Of a stretch of DNA of 64,000 nt, positions 21,107 to 34,132 are shown piece by piece. The notes below the pieces were generated by a model. It saw only the letters and a list, made by a program, of their open reading frames with translations, was not told the origin of the DNA and ran no database searches. A program made the translations under genes and the position numbers. Source of the DNA: Sipunculus nudus (Eukaryota; Annelida; Sipuncula; Golfingiida; Sipunculidae); assembly GCA_026874595.1 (NCBI GenBank), contig CM049313.1, forward strand, positions 74,456,659-74,520,658, written 5' to 3'. Numbering within the stretch: position 1 is the stretch's first letter; each line of letters opens with the position of its first letter.

Positions 21107-23235
21107 TAACATATGCTGAATAAAAAAAAATCTCTTACCTTAAAGAATTGTTTATATGTGATGTGTACTTCAAATTGCATGCCACTTTCCCATGCAAATG
21201 TTCCTTTGAAGAAATTGCATTATAAATTTCTGATTTATTTAAGGATTTTTTAATATTTATTTACCATTAGAGTCTTAGTTTATATGGTATTAAACTGTAT
21301 TTAAAGAGTAAATCGAGAATTAACTGTTATGCCTGATGATATGTTAATGCTTTTATTTATAAGTTTTTGAACTATTGAAAGTGTTAATTTTTAAATTTCA
21401 GTTTATTCTGAATAATTCAATTACCTGTTCCTGGAACTATTTAAAGGGCTGACAATGTGGTTCATTTCTGGAAAATCTTGTTGATGTATGCCTGGTGGGT
21501 TCAAAAGCAAGAACTTAAAAACCAGTGTACTAAAATCATGGTTTAGAATTCCTCTTCAAGGTGAAAATTACTGGTAAACGGCCTGGAACGGCACCAGAAT
21601 AATTCTAATCGTAAACGGCCTGGAACAGCACCAGAACAATTCTAATCCAGACTAACTGAGTGAGGGTACCAGATTATGACTGGACTAACATTGATCTAAT
21701 GGTCACCATATATATTTCATATATAAAATCTAAAAAACAGAAATCTCATTGATGTGTGGACCACTTTTTGACAACACAATAACAAAATTCAATCAAAATA
21801 TCACAAAGAGGTTTTCATGTTTTAAAAGAAAATAAAAAAAAGAAGGAGTGAATGCAGAGCTTGGAGGATGTGCTTTAAATTATATATCCTTTTTCACCCA
21901 GTTTTAGCCTAAATAACAACATCTTGCACCTTAGTCATAAATCAGCAAATTGCACACCACCTTCCTGATTTGCCCCATAATAATTTCCTGACAATGTAAG
22001 CGAAAATGAATAACAATTAAGTAAATACAACATAAATTTGACCCCAGAGGTTGTGATCCTGCATTTTGTCAGATTAGGCCAAGACATAGGATGAATAGGA
22101 GTTGGCTTGTTCACTTCTACACGGTGTATTACTTACTTCTATAAATATTAAGAATACCCAATAACTTCACCGGAACTATTCATTTTATATGGAAATATGC
22201 CAAACTTAAACAAATCAATTAAAGGAGCTGTTTTAACACCAACAGATAATAATGGTCCATATCCATCCAGTTAAAGCTAGGCAAACCACTGAGAGCTTTA
22301 ATTACCTCATCACAATGGTTTCTTGATCTCCTTATGAATATTAATATGACCCTGGAACCTTTAAATGAGGCTTGATGAATGCTGTCTGATATCTGGTATA
22401 TGCTGTAGAATGGTGTCATCAAAGAGGTGATAAGAAGACACCTTTGGTGACATGTATAGTGTGAAGTGTCACCTGGATAATATTATAAACTGCTGGGTCA
22501 AAGTTTGTTGTCTTTAAGCTATATACAAATACCCAACCCTTTCATGTGTCAGGCATTCTGTTATTTATGAAACCAGTAATTGCTGTGTGTGACCTCTGAC
22601 CCCTGTACCCCACACTGCACCTGATTTTACCAATGGCTTTGTAAAACTGGGTGTAGTACCACGTATAATTACATTTTTGAATTTTGAAATCTAACTGAAG
22701 CTGCCCTTTTTTCTGTGTGTGGATTTTTCCCCCATGGGTGAATGAATCTTTAAAAAAAAAATCAAATTTTAAAAGCCATGAAAATCCACAAATTCAAAAC
22801 AGCCAATGTATGCTTGATTTCAGAGGGGGGGGGGGGAAGAACAGTTTGAAAAAAAGGTTCGATACTGTATATGTTTTCCAGATTTGTCAGGGTAGACGAC
22901 TAGAACAAAAATCATTTCATATTTCGTTTTAATTGTAAAAAACATAACTTCTTGCAAAATCTAAGCCATGGGACAGCTGGTGGTGAAACTCTATGGGTAA
23001 AACCACATTTTATAAATGAAGCAGTCACGGTTACTGTTATTTGTTCTCTTGGCCTGCATATAAGTACATCGCTTGCTACTTTCATGAACTTTCGTGAACT
23101 CAGGCTGGGCCCACTTTGTGTTTTTTTCATCTTAACCTATGGAAGGCGAAGTCCTGATATTATGCTTGTTGCTTTTTGTACAGCTTAAAATTTTCATGCA
23201 TGAAGTCTTATATGACAAAATAGAGGCCTATTGAC
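21107..23235. other. Unrecognised sequence with a small 38-bp duplication
   Basis: The phrase GTAAACGGCCTGGAAC(G/A)GCACCAGAA(T/C)AATTCTAATC occurs twice in tandem at about 21573-21650. Otherwise AT-rich with no supported gene; a G-run lies at 22825-22836. Confidence 0.45.
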
Positions 23236-23239
23236 ACTT

Positions 23240-26200
23240 ATCGAGGGAACACTGATGAAGTCAACATTTGTCTAAGGAACATGGTTCTAGTGAACACTGG
23301 TCAACAGAGCACTTGCCAAGTTAACATTAGTCAAGAGAGTACTTGTTTAGGGAACACTGGCAAGCAGAGCACTGGTCAAGTTAATATTGGTCTAGGGAAC
23401 ACTTGTTTAGGGCACACTGGTCAACAGAGCACTGATCAAGATAACATTGGTCTAGGGAACACTTGTTTAGGGCACACTGGTCAACAGAGCACTGATCAAG
23501 GTAACATTGGTCTAGGGAACACTTGTTTAGGGCACACTGGTCAAAAGAGCACTGGTCAAGTTAACTGGTCTAAGGAACAATTTTCTGGGGCACACTGGTC
23601 AAAAGAGCACTGGTCAAGTTAACTGGTCTAAGGAACAATTGTCTGGGGCACACTGGTCAACAGAGCACTGGTCAAGTTAACATTGGTCTAGGGAACACTT
23701 GTCTAGGGCAAACTGGTCAACACAGCACTGGTTAAGTTAACTGGTCTAGGGAACGCTTTTCTAGGGCACACTGGTCAACAGAGCACTGGTCAAGTTAACA
23801 TTGGTCTAGGGAACACTTGTCCAGAGCACACTGGTCAACAGAGCACTGGTCAAGATAAATGGTCTAGGGAACACTTGTCTGGGGCACACTGGTCAACAGA
23901 GCACTGATCAAATTAACAATGGTCTAGGGAACACTGGTTTAGGGCACACTGGTCAACAGAGCACTGGTCAAGTTAACATAGGTCTAGGGAACACTTGTCT
24001 AGGGCACACAGGTCAACAGAGCACTGGTCAAGTTAACATTTTTCTAGGGAACACTTGTCTAGGGCACACTAGTCAACAGAGCACTTGTCAAGTGAACATT
24101 TGTCTAAGGAACACTTGTCTATAGCACACTGGTCAAAAGAGCACTGGTCAAGTTAACTGGTCTAGGGATCTCTTGTCTAGGGCACACTGGTCAACAGGGC
24201 ACTGGTCAATTAACATTGGTCTAGGAAACACTTGTCTAGGGCACACTGGTCAACAGGGCACTGGTCAAGTTAACAAAGGTCTAGGGAACACTTGTCTAGG
24301 GCACACTGGTCAACTTAACATTTTTCTAGGGAACACTTGTCTAGGGCACACTAGTCAACAGAGCACTGGTCAAGTTAAGATTGGTCTAGGGAACACTTTT
24401 CTAGGGATAACTGGTCAACAGAGCACTGGTCAAGTTAACATGGGTCAGGGTAACACATGTTTAGGGCACATGGGTCAACAGCATTGGTCAAGTTAACATT
24501 GGTTCATGTAACACTGGTCAAGTAAACATTTTTCTAGGGATCACCGATCTAGGGAACACTGGTCAGCAGAGCACTGGTCAAGTTTACATTGGTCAAGGGA
24601 ACAACTGTTTGATACATTCTATTCACCGGAGCACTGGTCAAGTTAACAGTTGTTTAGGGAACACTTGCCTGGGGTACACTGGTCAACAGAGCACTGGTCA
24701 AGTTAACATTGGTCTAATGAACACCTGTCTAGGCCACACTGGTCAACAGAGCACTGATCAAGTTAACTGGTCTAGGGATCTCTTGTCTAGGGCACACTGG
24801 TCAACAGGGCACTGGTCAATTAACATTGGTCTAGGGAACACTTCTCTAGGGCACACTTGTCAACAGAGCACTGATCAAGATTACAATGGTCTAGGGAACA
24901 CTGGTTTAGGACACACTGGTCAACAGAGCACTGGTCAGGTTAACTTTGGTCTAGGGAACACTTGTCTAGGGCACACTGGTCAACAGAGCACTGATCAAGT
25001 TAACATTGGTCTAGGGAACACTTGTCCAGAGCACACTGGTCAACAGAGCACTGATCAAGTTAACAATGGTCTAGGGAACACTGGTTTAGGGCATACTGGT
25101 CAACAGAGCACTGATCAAGTTAACAATGGTCTAGGGAACACTTGTCTGGGGCACACTGGTCAACAGAGCACTGATCAAATTAACAATGGTCTAGGGAACA
25201 CTGGTTTAGGGCACACTGGTCAACAGAGCCTTGGTCAAGTTAATTGGTCTAGGGAACACTTGTCTAGGGCACACAGGTCAACAGAGCACTGGTCAAGTTA
25301 ACTGGTCTAGGGGACACTTGTCTAGGGCACACTGGTCAACAGAGCCTTGGTCAAGTTAACATTTGTCTAGGGAACTTTTGTCTAGGGCACACTGGTCAAC
25401 AGAGCACTGGTCAAGTTAACACTGGTCACGGGAACTTTTGTCTGGGGCACAGTGGTCAACAGAGCACTGGTCAAGTTAACATGGGTCTAAGGAACACTTG
25501 TCTAGGGCACACAGGTCAACAGAGCACTGGTCAAGTTAACTGGTCTAGGGGACACTTGTCTAGGGCACACTGGTCAACAGAGCACTGGTCAAGAAAACAT
25601 TGGTCTAGGGAACACTTGTCTAGGGCACACTGGTCAACAGAGCACTGGTCAAGTTAACATTGCTCTAGGGAATACTTGTCTTGGGCACACTGGTCAAAAG
25701 AGCTCTTGTCAAATTAACATTGGTCTAGGGAACACATGTCAAGTTAATTGGTCAAGTTAATTGGTCTAATGAACACTTGTCTAGGGCACACTGGTCAACA
25801 GAGCACTGATCAAGATAACATCGGTCTAGGGAACACTTGTCTAGGGCACACTGGTCAACAGAGCACTGGTCAAGTTAACATTGCTCTAGGGAATACTTGT
25901 CATGGGCACACTGGTCAAAAGAGCTCTTGTCAAATTAACATTGGTCTTGGGAACACATGTCAAGTTAATTGGTCAAATTAATTGGTCTAATGAACACTTG
26001 TCTAGGGCACACTGGTCAACAGAGCACTGGTCAAGTTAACATTGGTCTAGGGAACTTTTGTCTAGGGCACACTGGTAAACAGAGCACAGGTCAAGTTAAC
26101 ATTTGTCTAATGAACACTTGTCTAGGGCACACTGGTCAACAGAGCACTGGTCAAGTTAACATTGCTCTAGGGAATACTTGTCTAGGGCACACTGGTCAAC

Positions 26201-26290
26201 AGAGCTCTTGTCAAATTAACATTTGTGTAGGGAACACATGTCTAGGGCACACTTGTCAACAGAGCACTGGTTAAGTAAACTGGTCCATGG
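23240..26290. repeat. 60-bp minisatellite, about 50 copies
   Basis: Tandem units of mainly 60 bp (for example GGGCACACTGGTCAACAGAG, CACTGGTCAAGTTAACATTG, GTCTAGGGAACACTTGTCTA in sequence). Because 60 is a multiple of three, long runs stay open as a 20-residue repeat (GLGNTCLGHTGQQSTGQVNI), the longest at 24609-25301. Copies with deletions of a few bases break the frame repeatedly, there is no start context or splice logic, and the array is best read as non-coding. Variant units recur at a distance (blocks near 24158 and 24768, and near 25650 and 25876), showing multi-unit duplications. Confidence 0.9.
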
Positions 26291-26299
26291 ACACTGGTG

Positions 26300-28095
26300 A
26301 ACCCAGGGAACGCAGTCTGGTTCAGGAAAGTGCAGGTCTGTTCCCCCTAGTTATGGAAATACTCAGGGTATTAAGGAACTCTCATTATGGTCTAGTGATT
26401 GATATGATTATAGTTATAATGTGTGTAGGTTACTGTATATATAATGAGTGAAAACACAAAAATGGAACAAGGTAAAATCACAAAAGATTTGACTCTATCT
26501 GCATGAAGCCACTCACAATTAGTGGTTTTCTCTTTCTCTTAAATTAAGATCTTGCTTAGTCTGTCCATTAATGAGTGGTCACTTCAGGTCTGGCATTGAC
26601 CTCCATCAAGGTGACACAGATTCATATCTGTCAAGATAATCCTTACCATATAATTCTCGTTAACTTACAGTATTACTCTTCACAGTGAGTGCCAACCGAC
26701 AAAGACTGAATTAGTTCTGATTAATTGTCTGTGACTGAACTGCTACTCCAAAGGGCACCAAGGTCTGTTTGTTTTAGCTTGTTGTGAGGGGTTGTGGTGC
26801 GAGTGTCAGGGCAGAGATAGTGGTCAAGAGGGAAGATGGCTGAAAGATCCACCTTAAGTCTTTGAGCTAAGCCGACTTTATTACCTTTTGAGTGACACAT
26901 TTAGTGACACTATCAGTGGCATCTTTGATGTAAATAATGCTATGTAAGACTGAACCTTCCATACGAGTAAACATTCTACAGGCTTACGGATGGTGTGTCT
27001 GTTATATCAGTGCTCAGGTTCCGATGCTGAATATTTCCTTAAGTAACTTAACCTGGAAAGTATGTAAGATATGTCACAGTTGCAATATTCACACTAATAG
27101 TGTACAGTGTGAGATATGAACCCCTTTTATTTCAATACCCTATCATACAACAAAAATGGGCAATTTTTAAAGTTTTTGTAAGGCATATTTTACTATTTTA
27201 AATGCATTATTTCGAAAATATTATTGTTCTATATAATGTATACTTTAGTTAAATAAGAATAAAGCTTAGACAGTTTGATAACCAATATATTAGATTTGTT
27301 TTGACCAAAAGTGCTCAAATATGGCTTGTTTTCTATGGCAGAAGATGAAAATTTGAGCCAATAAATTTTAATTAGGAGACACTGTAACTATCAAACAACA
27401 CCACCTTTCATAATATGACCCTTATTTTTCTAAATGTATGCATCTCCTGTATACTTCAGAATATTTCTTTTCTCCATAATTGCGTTAAAGATTGTAAAAT
27501 AGGCCTTTAAAAAAATCCCTCTAAAATACACAGTTACCCAAGAGAACCCAAGTTTACACTCCTGCAGTTATCCAGATTGACAATGGATAACCCCTGTTAT
27601 ACAAAGTGTTATTAAAAACAATTTTGTAGTTTTTGTTTGATCTTGTAAACAAACAATTTAAACTTAAAATAAGAAAAAAATTAAACTTAAAGTAACATTA
27701 TATCTTAAAAGTAAGAATACAACCAGAAATAATGAGATAAACAAATAACAATTACATAATGACAATAATCAGTACACACTCTTAACACTCATTGTACATG
27801 CCATTATGGTGTAATTCCCCAATACTAAAGTGGGCACTTGCACATTAAACTGTAAGACATACAAGACCCCCAAATTTTACATATATCTTGTTAATATAAG
27901 ATAGTAACATCCCTTCCTACTAACACATTTAAGCATTATACACATAGCTACTAATTATATATTTATATTTACTCTTATTGATTTGTTCTGAATGGATTGA
28001 TTTAGCATAGTGTAATCATTTTATAAATTGAATATATCCCAAATTTTTACATTTCCAGAATAATGATATTGTATTCAGTTTTCAATTACTGTAGA
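26300..28095. other. Nothing recognised
   Basis: About 1.8 kb of AT-rich sequence without supported genes, transposon ends or tandem repeats. Confidence 0.4.
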
Positions 28096-28103
28096 TGTCT
28101 TTA

Positions 28104-29385
28104 TTAGGGCCCCACTTGAAAAGCGGGTGCCCTATAGTAATCGACCTGTCCGTCTGTCTGTCGGGCCGTCCGTCCGTCCGTCCATCTGTCCGTCTGTCTG
28201 TCCGTCCACAAATTCTTTTCCGGATGATAGCTCCAGTTAGGATTGACAGATTGAGTTCAAACCTGAAATATGTATTAACCAACAATTATGGAAGATCCCT
28301 ATCGTTTTTGGGGTCTGGAGGTCAAAGGTAAACTAGAATATCAGCAGAAGCTGACAAAAGCCCTCAGCCAAAAGAACAGTGTTTAGAGGTGGTAACAGTA
28401 ACAAGTACTAAATATCTGTTCTCACATGGATGTATATCTGTACATGTCTCAGTTATAAATTTAAAATGGAGAGGCATGTACCATGATTCATAAAAATCCA
28501 CCAAATGCTTCCTGAAAAATAAGCTTCTAAGTTTTATTCTATTATCAGCTCTGTGACCTTGAAAAGTATGTCAAGGTCACCCATCTTTGAACTTGACCCA
28601 GATTTTGTCGATATACAGCTTCACCAATGAAATAAAATTCCTATTGTGAATCCTTTTAGAGATATCCCCCGCACAAGGCCAAAGTTGAAAAATCCAAGAA
28701 AAATTCATTAAAAATAAGAAATTGCAGGTGGCGCCCCCAAACTTGTGCAGCAGTTACAGACCATCACTCCCTATGATCATAGTAATTATTGTGAAAATCC
28801 AGCCAATGGTTCCTGAGAAATAAGCTTCTATATGTTTTTTCTATAATCAGCTCTAAAACGTAGAAAAATAGGTCAAGGTCACCCATCTTCGAACTTGACT
28901 GAGATTTTGTCAATATACATCTTCACCGAAAAAATAAAATTCCTACGGTGAATCCTTTTAGAGATATCTCGCTCACAAGCCCAAAGTTGAAAAATCCTAT
29001 AAAAATTCATTAAAAATCAGATATTGTAGGTGGCGCCACCAAACTTGTGTAGCAGGTACAGATTATCAGTCCCAATAATCATACTAAGTTTTGTGAAAAT
29101 CCACCAAATGGTTCCTGAGTAATAAGCTTCTTAGTGTTTTTCTATAATCAGCTCTAAAATGTAGAAAAATAGGTCAAGGTCACCCATCTTCGAACTTGAC
29201 CGAGATTTTGTCGATATACATCTTTACCGAGGAAATAAAATTCTGACGGTGAATCCTTTTCAAGATATCCCGCTCACAAGGTAAAAGTTAACGGACGCCG
29301 GATGGACGGAAGGACGGACGGACGGACGAACGGACGGACAGCTTGGGTGACGACAATAGCCCATCAGCCTAAGGGCTGAGGGCTA
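28104..29385. mobile_element. Composite repeat bounded by inverted CCGT/GGAC runs
   Basis: It begins TTAGGGCCCCACTTGAAAAG, then a run of GTCCGTCTGT/CCGT tetranucleotides (28146-28207), and ends with the complementary GGACGGAC run (29300-29340) followed by GACGACAATAGCCCATCAGC and AGGGCTGAGGGCTAA. Inside are three ~301-bp tandem units, marked by AATGGTTCCTGAG(A)AATAAGCTTC near 28498, 28799 and 29100. Each of the first two spacers carries a GGTGGCGCC(A/C)CC palindrome relic. Nothing is encoded. Elements with this look are, from memory, widespread in marine invertebrates; the class is uncertain. Confidence 0.6.
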
Positions 29386-29399
29386 AAAAAGTTATTCAC

Positions 29400-30640
29400 A
29401 GTTTGGTGTTAAATTTTAGGTCCCTCTTTCAGCAGGGAAGAAATCATAATTGTAACCATAATTGTTTGTTCCACCTTAACAGTATGACAGGTCCTCATGT
29501 CAACAGCAACGAGACATGATATATGGTCATAGTCAGCCATTTTTCTGTAAGTTATGCGTTAAAAACCATTACTGAACACCTAGTAAGGTTGCACTCTCTT
29601 AGCAAATATGCATGCAAAAGGACACACTTTGTTAACACAACAACTTGTTAAAAGTATTTCATAAAAGGTCCCCAGACTCACGGCAGTGATGGATCTTTTG
29701 ATGAACTACATCATGTTTGAAGATTGGTGACCTCGATGGATTTTCAAGGTCACAGAGGTGATAATGCTAAAATGATGTTAACCAAATAGCTCACAAACAA
29801 TTTGACTAACTCTCACTGAACTTGCACCAGTAATGTTTGTTATGAAGGGCTAGGTCAAGTTTGAAGATGGATGACCTTGACAGAGGCGATAATTTTCAAA
29901 TGATGTTAATGCAATAACACGCAAAGAATTTGATGAACATTCAAATTTGTTTCTGCATAATAACCCCCCTTACAAATGATTGATAGGATTCAAACATAAG
30001 ATGTATCACCCATGGCCTAAGGGAGAAGCTTATTGATATTTGGGTCAGAAGGAAAAAAAAAAGTAATACACAGTTTGGTGTTCAGTTGCTGGTGTCAAAT
30101 TTGTTCATTTGGTCAAAGAAATTATTATGGTATATATTATTCTGCAGATCAGTTTATAAAGGACAGTCCAATAGAAACTTAGTTTCGTCCTGTATGTTAT
30201 ATCCATTTTGTAAGCAAAATAAACATATTCTCTCTTCTCTCTGGGCACCTTTGAGTTGACCATTTTCTGTTGTCAGTTTATGTTTTACACATTTATATTG
30301 TGCCTAAGCACTTCTATGGCCATTATTTGTGACACCCATATATTTTTCAGTGGTGAGCATAATATTACAATTTACTACAGTTTATTTTGTGATTGTACCA
30401 CTCTTGCTGTGCCCTATCTATCAGTCTCTTTTATCTTTGAAGAGATCATTACTGATACTTTTTGCCATGCTGAATAAAGATATTTATGGTCTTACATGTG
30501 TAAACCAGGTTGTTTTCCCCCTGTCATCTACCTGTATGATATACTGTATTTATGGATACTGTGTTTCATCCATATACAAAAGCTTAACCCAATATTTTAA
30601 ACACTGTAAGGAGTATTTTAGGAATAAAGGAAACTGACCA
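29400..30640. other. Degenerate dispersed sequence
   Basis: A decayed ~155-bp duplication at about 29700-29950 (GTTTGAAGAT(T)GG(T/A)TGACCT, CAAATAGCTCACAAACAATTTGA versus CAATAACACGCAAAGAATTTGA). No gene supported. Confidence 0.35.
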
Positions 30641-30644
30641 TAAT

Positions 30645-32650
30645 TGTATCTGCCAAAACAGAGTTTTGCGGATACTATGTTTTCAGCTGCACGCCGCCGC
30701 CGCCGCCGCTGTGTAGGTTTCTGGAGAACTCCTCCGTAACCGCTGGGCGGAATTTTACGAAACCCGGGATTATGTTCGGGTCACATGTGAACTGCTGCGC
30801 CCCGATTTTGTTTTGACCTCTGACCTTTCCTCTGCGCTCTGCGTCCGTTTGTGCGTCTGTTTCCACACATAAACCCACATATCTCGGGAACCGTTTGACG
30901 GATCAGGAAATTTTTTTTGCACAAATGTAGCCCTTGGAGAGCTTTATAACATACACAAAAAAAGGTGGCGCCACCTGCAACCATGTTTGCACAGTGTCCA
31001 TCTGTTCGTCTGCCTTAGGTTAAAATCACTCATATCTCTGCAGTGACTTGACTAATTCACCTGAAATTTGGCATGCGTATACATCCTGGATAGCTTTTCT
31101 GATTTCGTGACAGGTGGCGCCACCTACATTCACGTTTACGCTGCAGACATCCAAGCTCATATCTCAGGAACCATTTGACCGATCAGGAAAATTTTTTTGC
31201 ACAAATGTAGCCCTTGGAGAGTTTTATAACATACACAAAAAATGGTGGCGCCACCTGCAACCATGTTTGCACAGTGTCCATCTGTTCGTCTGCCTTGGGT
31301 TAAAATCACTCATATCTCTACAGTGACTTGACTAATTCACCTGAAATTTGGCATGCATATACATCCTGGATAGCTTTTCTGATTTTGTGACAGGTGGCGC
31401 CACCTACATTCACGTTTATGCTGCAGACATCCAAGCTCATATCTCCGGAACCGTTTGACCGATCAGGAAAATTTTTTTGCACAAATGTAGCCCTTGGAGA
31501 GCTTTATAACATACACAAAAAATGGTGGCGCCACCTGCAACCATGTTTGCACAGTGTCCATCTGTTCGTCTGCCTTAGGTTAAAATCACTCATATCTCTG
31601 CAGTGACTTGACTAATTCACCTGAAATTTGGCATGCGTATACATCCTGGATAGCTTTTCTGATTTTGTGACAGGTGGCGCCACCTACATTCACGTTTACG
31701 CTGCAGACATCCAAGCTCATATCTCAGGAACCATTTGACCGATCAGGAAAATTTTTTTGCACAAATGTAGCCCTTGGAGAGCTTTATAACATACACAAAA
31801 ATGGTGGCGCCACCTGCAACCATGTTTGCACAGTGTCCATCTGTTTGTCTGCCTTGGGTTAAAATCACTCATATCTCTGCAGTGACTTGACTAATTCACC
31901 TGAAATTCGGCATGCGTATACATCCTGGATAGCTTTTCTGATTTTATGACAGGTGGCGCCACCTACATTCACGTTTACGCTGCAGACATCCAAGCTCATA
32001 TCTTGGGAACCGTTTGACGGATCAGGAAAATTATTTTGCACAAATGTAGCCCTTGGAGAGCTTTATAACATACGCAAAACTGGTGGCGCCACCTGCAGCC
32101 ATTTTTGCACAGCTCTTGTCTGTTTGTCTGCCATGGGATAAAATCACTCATATCTCGGCAGTGGTTTGACATATCTGGCTAAAATTTTGCAGGTTTATAC
32201 ATCCCCGACAGCTCTCTTGATTTTATGACAGGTGGAGCCACCTGCATTCTAGTTTATGCAGCAGACATCCAAGCTCATATCTTGGGAACAGTTTGACCGA
32301 TTGGGCCAAAGTTTTGTATGTGTATAGTTCTCACATAGCTCTTTATCATATGCAAAACTGGTGCCGTCACCTGCAACCATTTTTGCTCAGCGTCCATCTG
32401 ATTGTCTGCCATGGGCTAAAATCACTCATATACATGTAGTGGTTTGACTTATCTGCCTTAAATTTTGCATATGTATACAACTGGGACGGCTTTCTGGATT
32501 TTGTGGTGGGGGGGGGGGGGGGGGGGCAACCTTCATACACAATTTGGCTGCAGACATCCATGCTAATATGCAACACTTCACTGTATTTCCCCTTGCCACT
32601 TAATCCATGCCTCACTTCACCCGTTCCACTCTGATTTAGGCGGATACACG
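30645..32650 (-). mobile_element. GGCGCC-family composite repeat, copy 3, expanded
   Basis: Inverted relative to copies 1 and 2: it opens at GTATCTGCC (30647-30655) and closes at GGCGGATAC (32639-32647). The middle is at least four nearly identical 280-bp units with exact-length spacing (successive markers at 31114, 31394, 31674, 31953). Each is a dimer of two related ~140-bp halves, and each half ends in the 12-bp palindrome GGTGGCGCCACC. The 30650-30860 end has a GCC(GCC) run and a tail homologous to the other copies. The 280-bp dimers seem a recent expansion because they differ at only a few positions. Short open frames starting MAPPTFTF repeat with the unit and are not genes. Confidence 0.7.
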
Positions 32651-33680
32651 TAGTCGCTTGTCGACTACCCGCATTCTAGTTCTCCTAATACTGTTACGTT
32701 TGCAGTATTTCAGCCAACATTTTAAAACAAATTTACAGAATTTATAATGTACTCTCTCTATTATTTCAGTGTTAATTTAATCCCACAATTTGCAGCCATA
32801 TAATAAAATAGGTGCTGCCATGCTATCAAAGAAATAAAAAAGCTGTTTCACATTTAAATGACAACCTCTCTTGTATTATAAAAATTGTAGTTGTGTTGGT
32901 TTATTGTCGGAATTTTAGGCCTTTACATAGTCTTTTATCCAGAGTAAACATTCTCCTTCTTGTTAAAAACAAATTAAATTTTGCTAACAAATCATTGACC
33001 AACCCCCCCCCCCCCCCTCCCCCCCCCCCCCCAAAAAAAAAAAACATAACCCCTTGGCAGAGTTGGTTTGAGAAGTCCAGGAAAAGAACATGTCAAGTGG
33101 GTTTACAAACCCTGTTAAGGAACTAATGCAAACTAGAGGTAGAAGCTTAACTGCATGCAGATGGTGCATTTGATATTTGCTTTCTTTATGGCTTTCTAAA
33201 GGATAAATGAAAGGCACTTGTGTTGACAAGGACATTTACTTATATTTATGTATACTTGAACTTCATGTTGTGTCATACCAAATTCAGTGATGTCATAATT
33301 AAAGATAGAAGCATAGGTCTACCTGCATCAGGGAAGCATATTTAGTTAATTAGCCTGTACATTCTGAATGAACCTCCAATAAAACATGCATGTCTTGCTT
33401 TTTGGAAAGTTGCCAACTTCTAAATTGGCAGTTCACCCATATTAATGGGACGTAGTAGGAATTACAGTATACCATAAGTGACCATTATCAAAGAACTCCT
33501 TGTCAAACGCGCTGTCAAGTGAGATGTTGCTGCACCTGAATATTTCTTTTTTTATCCATGAACATAAGGTATGGACTTCAGCATATTGATAACCATCAAA
33601 ATATGTATATAGATGCAGGGTACATCTGTACAATTATTACCATAATGATAATATGTTAATATTTTATTCATATAACACCA
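32651..33680. other. Unrecognised sequence with homopolymer runs
   Basis: Holds a C-rich run at 33004-33032 followed by poly-A. A G-run at about 32507-32526 lies just upstream, inside the preceding repeat. No gene supported. Confidence 0.45.
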
Positions 33681-33682
33681 AA

Positions 33683-33912
33683 GTTCAGTTTTGTTCTCCT
33701 GTTTATTAAAGCTAAATATCTCCCATTGACTTAAGCTGTGTCAAGCTCTCCTGTTAACAGTAGCTAGCTGCGTCAAGCTCTCCTGTCATGTGAAGCTGTG
33801 TCAAGCTCTTCTGTTACCTGTAGCTAGCTGTGTAAAGCTCTCCTGTTGACTGAAGCTGTGTCAAGCTCTCCCGTCATGTGAAGCTGTGCCAAGCTCTTCT
33901 GTTAACTGTAGC
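33683..33912. repeat. GAAGCTGTGTCAAGCTCTCC minisatellite, left part
   Basis: Tandem, variable ~30-bp units (AGCTGTGTCAAGCTCTCCTG with TTAACAGTAGCT or TCATGTGA). It is the left part of the array that resumes at 38908; the LTR retrotransposon has inserted between. Its first 50 bp (TTCAGTTTTGTTCTCCTGTT, then AAATATCTCCCATTGACTT) reappear inside the right part at about 39481. Confidence 0.85.
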
Positions 33913-34116
33913 TGTTACGTATATTACAATTAACATTAATAACAGTTGGCTTTGTTTACATAAGCGAGCCTAGTAATTACTGTAAGTGACAGCATCACTC
34001 TCGCAAGCGGCCCCAGCCGCCCGCTTAGTTCAGAAATGTAATTTGATGAATACAGATGTTCGTGTCAACTGAATCTGAGTCTTTATTGTTTGTGTGAAAG
34101 TATAAAACACGCAACA
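33913..34116 (+). repeat. 5' LTR
   Basis: 204 bp, starting TGTTACGTATATTA and ending CGCAACA, with the usual TG...CA ends. A TATAAAA string lies near its right end (34101-34107) and AGTCTTTATTG just before. Identical in length to the 3' LTR, about 95.6% identical by hand count. Confidence 0.92.
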
Positions 34117-34132
34117 TGCTGGCAGCGGTGGA
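34117..34132 (+). other. Primer-binding site, tRNA-Leu type
   Basis: TGCTGGCAGCGGTGGA directly follows the LTR. Recalled tRNA-Leu(AAG) 3' ends (CCCACCGCTGCCACCA) predict TGGTGGCAGCGGTGGG, so 14 of 16 bases fit, with the mismatches at the third and last positions. Confidence 0.7.

Noticed and set aside
24609-25301. 230-codon open frame encoding a 20-residue repeat protein
   Set aside because: It exists because the 60-bp unit has no stop in one frame; neighbouring units with small indels break it, and it has no start context or splice sites.
28140-28210. Tetranucleotide CCGT run considered as a stand-alone microsatellite
   Set aside because: A complementary run ends the same element at 29300-29340, so it is part of the element's ends.
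31114-32141. Series of similar open frames starting MAPPTFTF
   Set aside because: They recur with the 280-bp repeat unit and end at the same unit position each time; repeat artefacts.
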